A stretch of 64,000 nucleotides of DNA, from contig JANNSJ010000004.1 of the NCBI GenBank assembly GCA_031402435.1, forward strand, positions 15,184 to 79,183. Reading direction: 5' to 3'. The notes beneath the pieces were generated by a model. It was given only the letters and a program-made list of their open reading frames with translations. It was not told the origin of the DNA and ran no database searches. Both the position numbers and the translations under genes were made by a program. This document shows positions 23,903 to 31,497 of this stretch, one piece after another; positions within the stretch are counted from its first letter, which is position 1, and every line of letters begins with the position of its first letter. Source of the DNA: UBA11986 sp031402435. GTDB taxonomy: Bacteria > Bacteroidota > Ignavibacteria > UBA10030 > UBA6906.

Positions 23903-24832
23903 TCAATCGCCAGCCAGACTGAGCAGGTGTTGCTCCACGGACTTGGCAAGTGCATCAAGGTTGTACCCACCTTCAAGCACAGAGACTACCGGGGCAATGT
24001 GTTTCACCAGATCGGTCATCATCGCAAATGAATGTTCGGTCAGTTCCATTCCACCGAGAGGATCATCTCTGTGAGCATCAAAGCCAGCAGAAATGATCAG
24101 AAGGCCGGGATTGTAACTTGTAAGCGCAGGGGCGATTTCATCTTTGAAGATTGCGAGATACTGTGCTTCGTCCGTTCCTCCGGGAAGCGGAAAATTCAAG
24201 GTGTAACCTTCTCCTTTACCGACGCCGCGTTCGCCCTTTGCTCCTGTTCCCGGATAGAATGGATATTGATGAAGACTGATGTAGAGGACTGTCAGGTCGT
24301 TTTCAAAAATATGTTGAGTCCCGTTGCCATGATGAACATCCCAATCAAGGATCGCCACGCGATCAATGCCGTGTTTCTGTTGCGCGTAGCGGGCTCCAAC
24401 TGCAACATTGTTGAAGAGACAGAATCCCATCGGGTGGTCGCGTTCGGCATGATGTCCCGGTGGACGAACGGCGCAAAACGCAGCTCCCGCCTGATTGCCA
24501 ATCACGATATCAATCGCTTTCAACACAGACCCCGCGGCAAGCATTGCAACATCAAATGATTTGTGAACGACGTGCGTGTCTCCCTCATCCAACAGCCCGC
24601 CATCAGATTCACACACTCTCTTGATGAGTTCGAGATGTTGTGGAGTGTGGACAGCAAGAATGTGTTCATCTGTAGCAGCAACAGGAGCCTGATGATCCAA
24701 TGAATCCCAGAGACCGCGAGACTTCAGATGCTTTACAATACTGCGCAGCCTGTCCGGTCTCTCCGGATGGCCAACGGGTGGCGTGTGCAGCAGGAACGCA
24801 TCATCATATATAAAACTGATCTTGACGCTCAC
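23903..24832 (-). CDS. Histone deacetylase-family amidohydrolase
   Basis: A 309-residue arginase-fold zinc amidohydrolase. Catalytic and zinc residues are in RPPGHHAERD, LDWDVHHGNGTQ and SAGFDAHRDDPLGG, with the terminal GGY in LEGGYNLDAL. Bacterial members deacetylate acetyl-CoA synthetase (AcuC), polyamines or other small amides. I place the start at GTG 24832, one base after the upstream stop, instead of 10 codons further upstream. It lies directly upstream of the tryptophan dioxygenase gene on the same strand. Confidence 0.9.
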   Translation of the reverse strand: MSVKISFIYDDAFLLHTPPVGHPERPDRLRSIVKHLKSRGLWDSLDHQAPVAATDEHILAVHTPQHLELIKRVCESDGGLLDEGDTHVVHKSFDVAMLAAGSVLKAIDIVIGNQAGAAFCAVRPPGHHAERDHPMGFCLFNNVAVGARYAQQKHGIDRVAILDWDVHHGNGTQHIFENDLTVLYISLHQYPFYPGTGAKGERGVGKGEGYTLNFPLPGGTDEAQYLAIFKDEIAPALTSYNPGLLIISAGFDAHRDDPLGGMELTEHSFAMMTDLVKHIAPVVSVLEGGYNLDALAKSVEQHLLSLAGD

Positions 24833-24833
24833 T

Positions 24834-25241
24834 TCACCACCACAACGTGAATAACAATGCAATCACGAGGTTGATGCCGTGCGAAGTAAGACAGAGACCG
24901 CACAACACCTTCACTTTGAAGAAGAGTGAATACGCCAGGTACGCTCCGAATACCACAGGCACCCACGATGCAACTCGCATGAATGGGACAATTACAGGAG
25001 AGCCGATCCCGGCGTCGACGAGAATCAGAAACAGGTAATAGCCTGCACCCAGCAATGAATTCGGTACGCCCAACACCCTCGCGTCCGGATGGTGGATCAC
25101 CAACTGACATGTGCCTTCCTCGATCCGGCAGAATGCCGGAATAAACGCAACGTTCGGAGTAATGAACCGGTAATACACAAGAGTGAAGTACATGGAGATA
25201 TACACACCAACCGCAGAGAGGAGTATTAACACAAGATGCAT
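24834..25241 (-). CDS. Vitamin K epoxide reductase-family membrane protein
   Basis: 135 residues with four hydrophobic helices. It has the VKOR active-site CGLC pair at the start of the last helix and a periplasmic-loop pair (CRIEEGTC), plus the typical GVPNSLLGAGYY segment. Bacterial VKORs reoxidise a DsbA-like partner with quinone in disulfide formation; no thioredoxin domain is fused and none is adjacent. The HDAC-family gene starts one base after its stop, so they are co-translated. Confidence 0.85.
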   Translation of the reverse strand: MHLVLILLSAVGVYISMYFTLVYYRFITPNVAFIPAFCRIEEGTCQLVIHHPDARVLGVPNSLLGAGYYLFLILVDAGIGSPVIVPFMRVASWVPVVFGAYLAYSLFFKVKVLCGLCLTSHGINLVIALLFTLWW

Positions 25242-25405
25242 TGCCCGGTTCTCCCGTTAACATCTCAAAGATAACAACACATCCCAAAGATTCAACCACA
25301 TCCAATGATCAACAACCAAAGCCATTTTTTCTTTCATTCCCTTTCTCATCTTTTCTGGCTATATTCACTGGAAGAGTGTCCGTCTCCAAATAGACCCGAG
25401 GGTTC

Positions 25406-26104
25406 ATGCGTTTTTCCAGTCCGCTCATCAAGGGAACACTGGTCAAGAAATACCGGCGATTTATTGCCGATGTCAAACTTGAAGACGGAACAATGGTTAC
25501 TGCTCACTGTCCGACCATGGGGTTGATGCAAGGCATCTCGGAACCCGGGCGCCCGGTCATGCTATCCGACAGCGGCCTTGAAACACGACGCAATAAGCTC
25601 ACGTGGGAGCTGGTCGACATCGACGGCACCTGGGTTGGCGTAAACTCTTCCCTCCCGCTGAAGGTACTCGTTGAATCCATAGAGGAGAAACGCATTCCAT
25701 CGCTCAATGGATTTACAGAGGTTCAGGTGGATGCCACATACGGTCATCGCAACAAGATTGACGTGATGCTCCTGGGCATGGAACATAACTGTTTCATCAA
25801 CACGTTTCATGTCAGTTGGGTTGAGAACGGCATCGCCCTCTTCCCCGATGTCCCGAACCCTCGCAAGACTAAATCCATTCAACAACTCACCGCGATTGCG
25901 CCTCAAGGACACCGCGCTGTTGCTTTTTTTCTTGTGCAACGTAACGACTGCACTCTGTTCAAACCCGCAGAAGACGTGGACAAGATGTTTTTAAAAACGA
26001 TGCTTGCAGCACGCGGAGCTGGCGTGGATATTATGGTCTACAAGGCGAACGTTACTCCGGAGGGAATCACTCTCGGTGAATCCCTCCCCTACTCCCTGGA
26101 ATAA
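25406..26104 (+). CDS. sfsA: SfsA family protein
   Basis: A 232-residue SfsA homologue. An OB-fold N-terminus (RFSSPLIKGTLVKKYRRFIADVKL) and a C-terminal PD-(D/E)XK-like domain (IPSLNGFTEVQVDATYG, RIDVML-like HRNKIDVML, and the VKN-like HVSWVENG segment) are visible. E. coli SfsA was named for stimulation of sugar fermentation genes and is related to nucleases. Length is normal. It is followed without a gap by an unknown gene and then a DNA glycosylase, which fits a DNA-related role. Confidence 0.88.
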   Translation: MRFSSPLIKGTLVKKYRRFIADVKLEDGTMVTAHCPTMGLMQGISEPGRPVMLSDSGLETRRNKLTWELVDIDGTWVGVNSSLPLKVLVESIEEKRIPSLNGFTEVQVDATYGHRNKIDVMLLGMEHNCFINTFHVSWVENGIALFPDVPNPRKTKSIQQLTAIAPQGHRAVAFFLVQRNDCTLFKPAEDVDKMFLKTMLAARGAGVDIMVYKANVTPEGITLGESLPYSLE

Positions 26105-26521
26105 GTGAACGTGGCAGCAGAGTCTTTCCAGAGCGAACTGCAGGAGGTTCTGCACGATATCATCGAAGGGAAGATCGTCAAGCGTTCAAAGCATGAGTTG
26201 AAGTGGGATACACGGGACGTCTCGCTTGACTTCATCGACGCGTTGAAGCACGCCGGTTATACACAAACGCTTGTAGCGGATATCGATGTTCAGCCCGGCG
26301 AACGCGTGCCGGCCTTCTTCCTTCAGAGCAGCGTCGCGTATTTCGGTTGGGTGTTCTGGGAAAAATTCTCACAGCTCAAACTCCGCAAGTTGTTCGGCTC
26401 CGTGGTGCGCAACGCCAAAGGCGATTGGGCTGTACAGGTATCGGAGAAACGACGCTCAGTAATCTACGCCAACCCGTTGCTCAAATCTGAAATGGATATC
26501 GAAAACCCATCCGGCTTTTAA
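26105..26521 (+). CDS. Conserved-looking hypothetical protein between sfsA and a DNA glycosylase
   Basis: 138 residues from a GTG start immediately after the sfsA stop. It has an N-terminal helical part (SELQEVLHDIIEGKIVKRSKHEL) and a mixed alpha/beta C-terminal part (DWAVQVSEKRRSVIYANPLL). There is no signal peptide or membrane segment. I do not recognise the family. Three bases separate it from the glycosylase gene, so the three form one operon. Confidence 0.7.
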   Translation: MNVAAESFQSELQEVLHDIIEGKIVKRSKHELKWDTRDVSLDFIDALKHAGYTQTLVADIDVQPGERVPAFFLQSSVAYFGWVFWEKFSQLKLRKLFGSVVRNAKGDWAVQVSEKRRSVIYANPLLKSEMDIENPSGF

Positions 26522-26524
26522 GAC

Positions 26525-27373
26525 ATGCCAGAACTCCCCGACCTTCTCTACATCAAAACATATCTGAAGAAAGAAGTGGAAGGCAGAACCATTGCCAGCA
26601 CAATCGTGAAGCAGCCGATCGTCATTCGCGTTGCCCTCGACCAGCCGTTTGAGCAAGCCGTAACCAATAAGTCCATTGATAGTATTGACATCCGCGGACC
26701 GTTCATCCGGTTCGAGCTTTCCGAATCCGTTGACATTATCATCAACCTGATGCTTGCCGGAAGACTGCAGCATCAACGAATGGGCGAGAAAATCGAGGGC
26801 TTCTTGTGTTGTTCGCTGACTCTGGATGACAGTTCAACACTGAATCTCTGCGATCAGGATAAGATGGCGAAGTTGTACATCGTCCGGCGTGGAGAGTATA
26901 CAGCCATTCCAAAATACAGGGAACAAGGGATCGACATTCTCTCCCCCGAGTTCACGTTTGAGATATTCAAAGAGCTTGCCCGCCGAAACTCCCGCAAACA
27001 AGTTCGGGTGTTCATTAACGACCATACAACTCTAAGTTCCATAGGCAACGCCTACGCAGACGAAATTCTATTTGACGCACACATTCACCCGAAGACGTTT
27101 GTCTCGAAACTTCAGGAGGAAAACCTCTCGCGTCTCTATTCATCCATTCGTTCAGTCATGGATTGGGGGGTAAGAAAGGTTGAAGAGGCTGCAAAGCCAA
27201 TCCAAGTGAAGGTTCGCGAGCACATGAAAATTCGTAATAGAAAAGGCGAGCCATGTCCGCGTTGCGGCACTACCATTCGGCGGGAAGGCGTTCGTGGATA
27301 TGATGTGTTTTTTTGTCCGACGTGCCAACCCGCTTCGCGCAAGCTGTTCATTGATTGGAAGAAGGCAGAATAA
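26525..27373 (+). CDS. Fpg/Nei-family DNA glycosylase
   Basis: A 282-residue base-excision glycosylase/AP lyase. MPELPD supplies the N-terminal proline nucleophile and Glu. A helix-two-turn-helix follows (SIGNAYADEILFDAHIHP), then a C-terminal zinc finger CPRCGTTIRR...FFCPTCQ. It removes oxidised purines or pyrimidines from DNA. The C-terminus after the finger is a little longer than in classical Fpg. Third gene of the sfsA operon. Confidence 0.92.
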   Translation: MPELPDLLYIKTYLKKEVEGRTIASTIVKQPIVIRVALDQPFEQAVTNKSIDSIDIRGPFIRFELSESVDIIINLMLAGRLQHQRMGEKIEGFLCCSLTLDDSSTLNLCDQDKMAKLYIVRRGEYTAIPKYREQGIDILSPEFTFEIFKELARRNSRKQVRVFINDHTTLSSIGNAYADEILFDAHIHPKTFVSKLQEENLSRLYSSIRSVMDWGVRKVEEAAKPIQVKVREHMKIRNRKGEPCPRCGTTIRREGVRGYDVFFCPTCQPASRKLFIDWKKAE

Positions 27374-27425
27374 CTCACTCACTGATTGAAACACAAGAAA
27401 GAGACAGGTATATTATTGCAATTGG

Positions 27426-27455
27426 AGTATTGGGCCATCGGGTCATTGATGATTG
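27426..27455. repeat. Class D bracket, left arm of the relic cassette
   Basis: AGTATTGGGCCATCGGGTC followed by ATTGATGATTG. The GGTCATTGATGATT part is inverted, imperfectly, in AATCACCAAATGAACAAATGACACG at 27555-27579. The words differ from classes A and B but resemble the GGTCATT start of the copy 2 bracket. Confidence 0.65.
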
Positions 27456-27475
27456 AAAAGCCACCGCCGAAAACT

Positions 27476-27553
27476 ATGACTACACAAGCTGAACAATTGC
27501 GAAACCGAACAAAGCAATTGGCAATCCATATTGTGAGAATGATCCGGAAGTGA
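27476..27553 (+). pseudogene. Truncated four-helix-bundle gene (25 codons)
   Basis: An ATG-started frame reads MTTQAEQLRNRTKQLAIHIV then RMIRK and stops with TGA at 27551. LRNRTKQLAIHIVRMIRK matches the first helix of the other common subtype of four-helix-bundle proteins, which normally continues with LPK..VIGRQLLRSGTSVGANYRA. That remainder is absent. With brackets on both sides this looks like a deleted or decayed cassette. The short match makes the assignment moderately secure. Confidence 0.6.
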
Positions 27554-27590
27554 ATCGACATAATCACCAAATGAACAAATGACACGATCG
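27554..27590. repeat. Class D bracket, right arm of the relic cassette
   Basis: ATCGACATAATCACCAAATG then AACAAATGACACGATCG, facing opposite to the left arm at 27426-27455. It lies between the stop codon of the relic and the DinB-family gene. Confidence 0.6.
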
Positions 27591-27616
27591 TCAATAAAGT
27601 AGGAGTTATCATCCGC

Positions 27617-28120
27617 ATGATTCACACAATAAAAGACTTTGAATATCAATGGAGTCAGGAAATCGAAACCACCCAGAAGGCGTTCAAACATCTTACGGAC
27701 AAATCGTTAACGCATGATTTTGCTCCAAACGTACGCACGCTCGGACGGCTTGCATGGCACATTACAATCACGATTCCGGAAATGATGGAACGAACGGGAC
27801 TGCACGTTGCCGGCCCAAAACCCGACGATCCGATTCCATCCTCCGCGAAAGCAATCTTCAAATCGTACAACGATTCAGCCATCTCTCTCATCGATCAGAT
27901 CAAATCCAACTGGACTGACGCAACGCTGGAGATACAGGATGATATGTATGGCCAAAAATGGAAACGCGGTTTCACACTCAACGCACTCATCCATCACCAG
28001 ATTCACCATCGCGGCGAAATGATTGTACTGATGCGACTCGCCGGACTTGCGGTGCCAGGACTGTACGGTCCAACCAGCGAAGAATGGGCAGCATGGGGCA
28101 TGGAACCACCGAAAGTATAG
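27617..28120 (+). CDS. DinB-family protein
   Basis: 167 residues, a DinB/YfiT-like four-helix metal-binding fold. The three metal histidines are in LAWHITITIPEM and in HHQIHHRGEMIVLMRLAG. Members include thiol-dependent transferases and damage-inducible proteins; the function of this one is unknown. An AGGAG site precedes the ATG. It is followed after 38 bases by the deoxyhypusine-synthase-like gene on the same strand. Confidence 0.85.
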   Translation: MIHTIKDFEYQWSQEIETTQKAFKHLTDKSLTHDFAPNVRTLGRLAWHITITIPEMMERTGLHVAGPKPDDPIPSSAKAIFKSYNDSAISLIDQIKSNWTDATLEIQDDMYGQKWKRGFTLNALIHHQIHHRGEMIVLMRLAGLAVPGLYGPTSEEWAAWGMEPPKV

Positions 28121-28158
28121 CACGAACGTACACACCATTTCAAGGAGACGAATAACAG

Positions 28159-29136
28159 ATGAGCAACAAAGGACCAATCTCGCAGTTCATTGAAAAGCAT
28201 TACCTCCACTTCAACTCAGCGGCGCTGGTGGATGCGGCAAAAGGGTATGAAACCCACATGAATTCCGGCGGCAAGATGATGGTGACGCTCGCAGGCGCCA
28301 TGTCCACGGCGGAGCTTGGCATTTCACTGGCAGAAATGATCCGCCGCGACAAGGTGCAGATCATCACCTGTACGGGCGCCAACCTCGAAGAAGACTTAAT
28401 GAACCTTGTGGCGCATTCGCATTACAAGCGCGTTCCCCATTACCGGCAGCTCTCACCGCAGGAGGAACAGGACTTGCTCGAGCATCACTACAACCGCGTC
28501 ACGGATACGTGCATCCCGGAGGAAGAAGCATTCCGCCGACTGCAGAAGCATATCTACAAGCTGTGGAAGGATGCAGATACCTCGGGCAAACGATTCTTCC
28601 CACACGAGTTCATGTATCAACTTCTGTTGGGCGGAGAATTGAAGCAATACTACGAAATCGATCCGGCCAATAGCTGGATGCTGGCAGCAGCGGAGAAGAA
28701 CATCCCGATTGTGGTACCGGGCTGGGAAGATTCGACGATGGGAAACATCTTTGCATCGTATTGCATCAAGGGAGAATTGAAACCGTCGGTCACGAAGAGC
28801 GGCATCGAGTACATGGTCTGGCTGGCGGACTGGTATCGCAAGAACTCCGGCGGCAAGGGTGTTGGCTTCTTCCAGATCGGCGGCGGGATTGCCGGCGATT
28901 TTCCTATCTGCGTTGTGCCGATGATGTACCAGGACCTCGAGTGGCACGACGTTCCCCTGTGGGCGTACTTCTGCCAGATCAGCGACTCGACGACATCCTA
29001 CGGCTCGTACAGTGGTGCGGTGCCGAACGAGAAGATCACATGGGGAAAACTCGGTGTTGATACGCCACGATTCGTTGTCGAGAGCGATGCGACGATTGTG
29101 GCACCTTTGATGTTTGCGTGGATACTTGGGTGGTAG
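28159..29136 (+). CDS. Deoxyhypusine synthase-like protein
   Basis: A 325-residue NAD-binding enzyme of the deoxyhypusine synthase family (GGKMMVTLAGAMSTAELG, IITCTGANLEED, GWEDSTMGN, QIGGGIAGDFPICV). The region aligned with the catalytic lysine loop reads NEKITWGKLGVDTPRF then VVESDATIVAPLM. Bacteria lack eIF5A, so bacterial members are thought to transfer aminobutyl groups to small amines (homospermidine-type synthesis). GGAG precedes the ATG. No other polyamine gene is visible nearby. Confidence 0.88.
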   Translation: MSNKGPISQFIEKHYLHFNSAALVDAAKGYETHMNSGGKMMVTLAGAMSTAELGISLAEMIRRDKVQIITCTGANLEEDLMNLVAHSHYKRVPHYRQLSPQEEQDLLEHHYNRVTDTCIPEEEAFRRLQKHIYKLWKDADTSGKRFFPHEFMYQLLLGGELKQYYEIDPANSWMLAAAEKNIPIVVPGWEDSTMGNIFASYCIKGELKPSVTKSGIEYMVWLADWYRKNSGGKGVGFFQIGGGIAGDFPICVVPMMYQDLEWHDVPLWAYFCQISDSTTSYGSYSGAVPNEKITWGKLGVDTPRFVVESDATIVAPLMFAWILGW

Positions 29137-29183
29137 TAGAAGCACGTTTCGATCCATTCTAATCAACCAAAAGGAGGCTCTTC

Positions 29184-29654
29184 ATGTCTCATAACAAATC
29201 CGTCGTCATTGCACTGCTAATTGCAGGAGGATGTTTCTCGGACGCGGGCTTTGCTCAAGAACAACCTGTCAAGAAGAAGGACGTCCCCAAAATAGTTCTC
29301 GCAACGTTTCAACAGTCATACCCCAAAGCAACAATCAAGGGGTACGCGAAAGAGACCGATGAGGGAACTGTTGTCTACGAGATCGAAAGCATGGAAGGCA
29401 CCGTCCATCGCGATGTCACGTACACTGCCGATGGGAACGTCGCAAGTGTTGAAGAATCTCTCGCTTACAGTGAGTTGCCTGAGTCTATCCGCGACGCCAT
29501 GACAAGGGAATACCCGAATGCAAAGGTGTCCATGTGCGAGAAGGTAACCAAGGGCACAGTGACAAAGTTCGAGCTTGTTGTGCAATCAGGCATACAGAAG
29601 AGCGAATTGGTGTTCAACGCCGATGGCAGTCTTGAAAAAACAGAAAAGAAGTAA
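29184..29654 (+). CDS. Secreted PepSY-like protein
   Basis: 156 residues with a signal peptide (ends GFAQE). Two PepSY-like repeats follow. VPKIVLATFQQSYPKATIKG and LPESIRDAMTREYPNAKVSM are the repeat helices, and each is followed by three strands (VVYEIESMEGTVHRDVTYTA; FELVVQSGIQKSELVFNA). Such periplasmic proteins are common in Bacteroidota; no activity is assigned. A GGAGGC site precedes the ATG. Its own gene unit is probably shared with the DUF1028 gene 27 bases downstream. Confidence 0.8.
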   Translation: MSHNKSVVIALLIAGGCFSDAGFAQEQPVKKKDVPKIVLATFQQSYPKATIKGYAKETDEGTVVYEIESMEGTVHRDVTYTADGNVASVEESLAYSELPESIRDAMTREYPNAKVSMCEKVTKGTVTKFELVVQSGIQKSELVFNADGSLEKTEKK

Positions 29655-29681
29655 TCACACTATAATTCAGCGAGGACTCTC

Positions 29682-30677
29682 ATGGGCCGCTACCTGTTGG
29701 CAATTTCTCTGGTGATCGCAGTATCAAGCATATCTCAATCTCAAGAAGCCTCGTCCATTCGCCCAGTGCACACGTACTCTATCGTTGCGCGCGATACCAT
29801 CACCGGCGAGATGGGCGTGGCAGTACAGTCGCATTGGTTCTCCGTCGGCTCGCTTGTGACGTGGGCTGAAGCAGGCGTCGGTGCGGTTGCAACGCAGTCG
29901 TTCGTCGATCCGGCTTACGGGCCGCTGGGTCTCGACCTGATGCGTACAGGAAAGAGCGCTGAACAGGCTCTGGCTTCCCTCCTTGCAGGCGACCCCGGCA
30001 AGGATGTCCGACAGGTTGCGATGGTTGATGTAAAGGGAAACGTTGCGGCACACACCGGTGCGAAATGCATTCAGGGCGCCGGACACATTGTGGGAAAAAA
30101 CTATTCCGTACAAGCCAACCTGATGATGAATGACAAAATCTGGCCGGCGATGTCCAAGGCGTACGAGTCTGCAAAAGGCGATCTTGCCGAACGTATGCTT
30201 GCGGCACTTGATGCAGCACAGTCCGTTGGCGGGGACATCAGAGGAAAACAATCTGCTGCAATTTTGATTGTAAAGGCGAAATCCACGGGTCGGCCATGGG
30301 CTGACCGCTCGATGGAACTGCGCGTCGAAGACCACGAAGATCCACTGAAGGAGTTGCGCCGGCTTGTGAATGTCCACCGCGCATACGACCATATGAACAA
30401 CGGCGACCTCGCTGTCGAACACAATGATGTGGACGGAGCGCTCCGCGAGTACAGCGCTGCAGAAGCCATGTTCCCGAATAATCTCGAGATGAAATTCTGG
30501 CATGCCGTAGCGTTGGTCAACGTCGGTCGCGTACAGGAATCGCTTCCCATCTTCAAGGAGATCTTTGCAAAAGACAAGAACTGGATTGACCTCATTCCCC
30601 GGCTCCCTCAATCGGGCGTATTGAAGGATGATGAAGATGTGGTCAGAAGAATTCTCACGATGGCGCCAAAGAAATAG
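29682..30677 (+). CDS. Secreted DUF1028-family protein with TPR-like tail
   Basis: 331 residues. A signal peptide (ends ISQSQ) is followed by the DUF1028 Ntn-hydrolase-like domain (TYSIVARDTITGEMGVAVQS, GAVATQSFVDPAYGPLGLDL, GKNYSVQANLMMND) to about residue 225, then a helical C-terminal part with a TPR-like repeat (AVEHNDVDGALREYSAAEAM and KFWHAVALVNVGRVQESLPI). The family may be amidases, but no substrate is known. It is longer than plain DUF1028 proteins because of the tail. Confidence 0.87.
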   Translation: MGRYLLAISLVIAVSSISQSQEASSIRPVHTYSIVARDTITGEMGVAVQSHWFSVGSLVTWAEAGVGAVATQSFVDPAYGPLGLDLMRTGKSAEQALASLLAGDPGKDVRQVAMVDVKGNVAAHTGAKCIQGAGHIVGKNYSVQANLMMNDKIWPAMSKAYESAKGDLAERMLAALDAAQSVGGDIRGKQSAAILIVKAKSTGRPWADRSMELRVEDHEDPLKELRRLVNVHRAYDHMNNGDLAVEHNDVDGALREYSAAEAMFPNNLEMKFWHAVALVNVGRVQESLPIFKEIFAKDKNWIDLIPRLPQSGVLKDDEDVVRRILTMAPKK

Positions 30678-30739
30678 CCGGAAACCTTTGATTCTCAGGG
30701 GTTTTCCTCGTATCTTGATGCAGCCACAATAGCCTCCAA

Positions 30740-30955
30740 ATGATCAAGAACCCCGACGAAGTCCGAAGATTTGAAGAACAATACCTGCGTGAGCAGAACC
30801 TCTCCATGGAACAGCGATTCGCGATCCTTGATGGACTCTACACACTGGCCGTGGGGTTCGGCCACTTCAAACAAGAAGATATACTGAACGGCATTGAGAA
30901 CGATATCTGGCTCGCAAAGGCAATGAATTCTGATGTACGAGTCCCTCCTCGTTAA
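30740..30955 (+). CDS. Small acidic protein paired with a nucleotidyltransferase
   Basis: 71 residues, mostly helical, without signal or membrane segment. Nothing identifies the family. Its end overlaps the start of the nucleotidyltransferase gene by 23 bases, which is typical of a two-gene toxin-antitoxin or substrate-enzyme pair. It could be an antitoxin-like partner, but this rests on arrangement only. Confidence 0.7.
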   Translation: MIKNPDEVRRFEEQYLREQNLSMEQRFAILDGLYTLAVGFGHFKQEDILNGIENDIWLAKAMNSDVRVPPR

Positions 30956-31478
30956 GCTTGCTGACGCACTGCAGAAGGCTGGCATCCCTTACATGGTAAT
31001 CGGCGGTCAGGCGGTACTGCGATATGGTGAACCGCGCCTGACGCAGGATATCGATATTACCCTTGGCGTCGACATCGATAGATTTGCTGACATTCTTGCT
31101 TTGATACACCAACATGGATTTCATTCAGCAGTAAAGGAACCGGAAGCGTTCGTCAAAAAAACGAATGTCCTCCCTGTAAGCGACGGCGCAACGGGAATCC
31201 GTGTTGATCTGCTCTTTTCATTTTCGCAGTACGAGCAGCAGGCAATTCGACGTTCGCAACCGTTGCTTGTGAACGGTAATCATGTGCGCTACGCAAGTGT
31301 CGAAGACATTATCATCCACAAAGTTGTTGCAGGAAGGCCTCGAGATCTCGACGACGTCAAAGGTATCATCGCCAGAAACCTGAACTATGATTCGATGTAT
31401 GTCACGGAATGGCTCACGTCATTTGGCAGCACCCTCTCAACAGACTTCCTTGCAAGACTGAAAAGTATTTTCCCATAA
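30933..31478 (+). CDS. Nucleotidyltransferase (AbiEii/MNT-like superfamily)
   Basis: 181 residues with the Pol-beta-like minimal nucleotidyltransferase core: MVIGGQAVLRYGEPRLTQDIDITL supplies the GG and DxD, and VRYASVEDIIIHKVVAGRPRDLDD is the C-terminal conserved part of this group. These proteins transfer nucleotides to proteins or RNA and often act in toxin-antitoxin or phage-defence pairs. The upstream 71-residue gene overlaps it by 23 bases. Whether it is toxin or antitoxin cannot be told. Confidence 0.82.
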   Translation: MYESLLVKLADALQKAGIPYMVIGGQAVLRYGEPRLTQDIDITLGVDIDRFADILALIHQHGFHSAVKEPEAFVKKTNVLPVSDGATGIRVDLLFSFSQYEQQAIRRSQPLLVNGNHVRYASVEDIIIHKVVAGRPRDLDDVKGIIARNLNYDSMYVTEWLTSFGSTLSTDFLARLKSIFP

Positions 31479-31497
31479 CGTTTCATCTCCAACTACT

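Noticed and set aside
29724..30611. A 295-codon minus-strand frame opposite the DUF1028 gene
   Set aside because: The plus-strand gene has a signal peptide, family motifs and a ribosome site; the opposite frame is a coding shadow.
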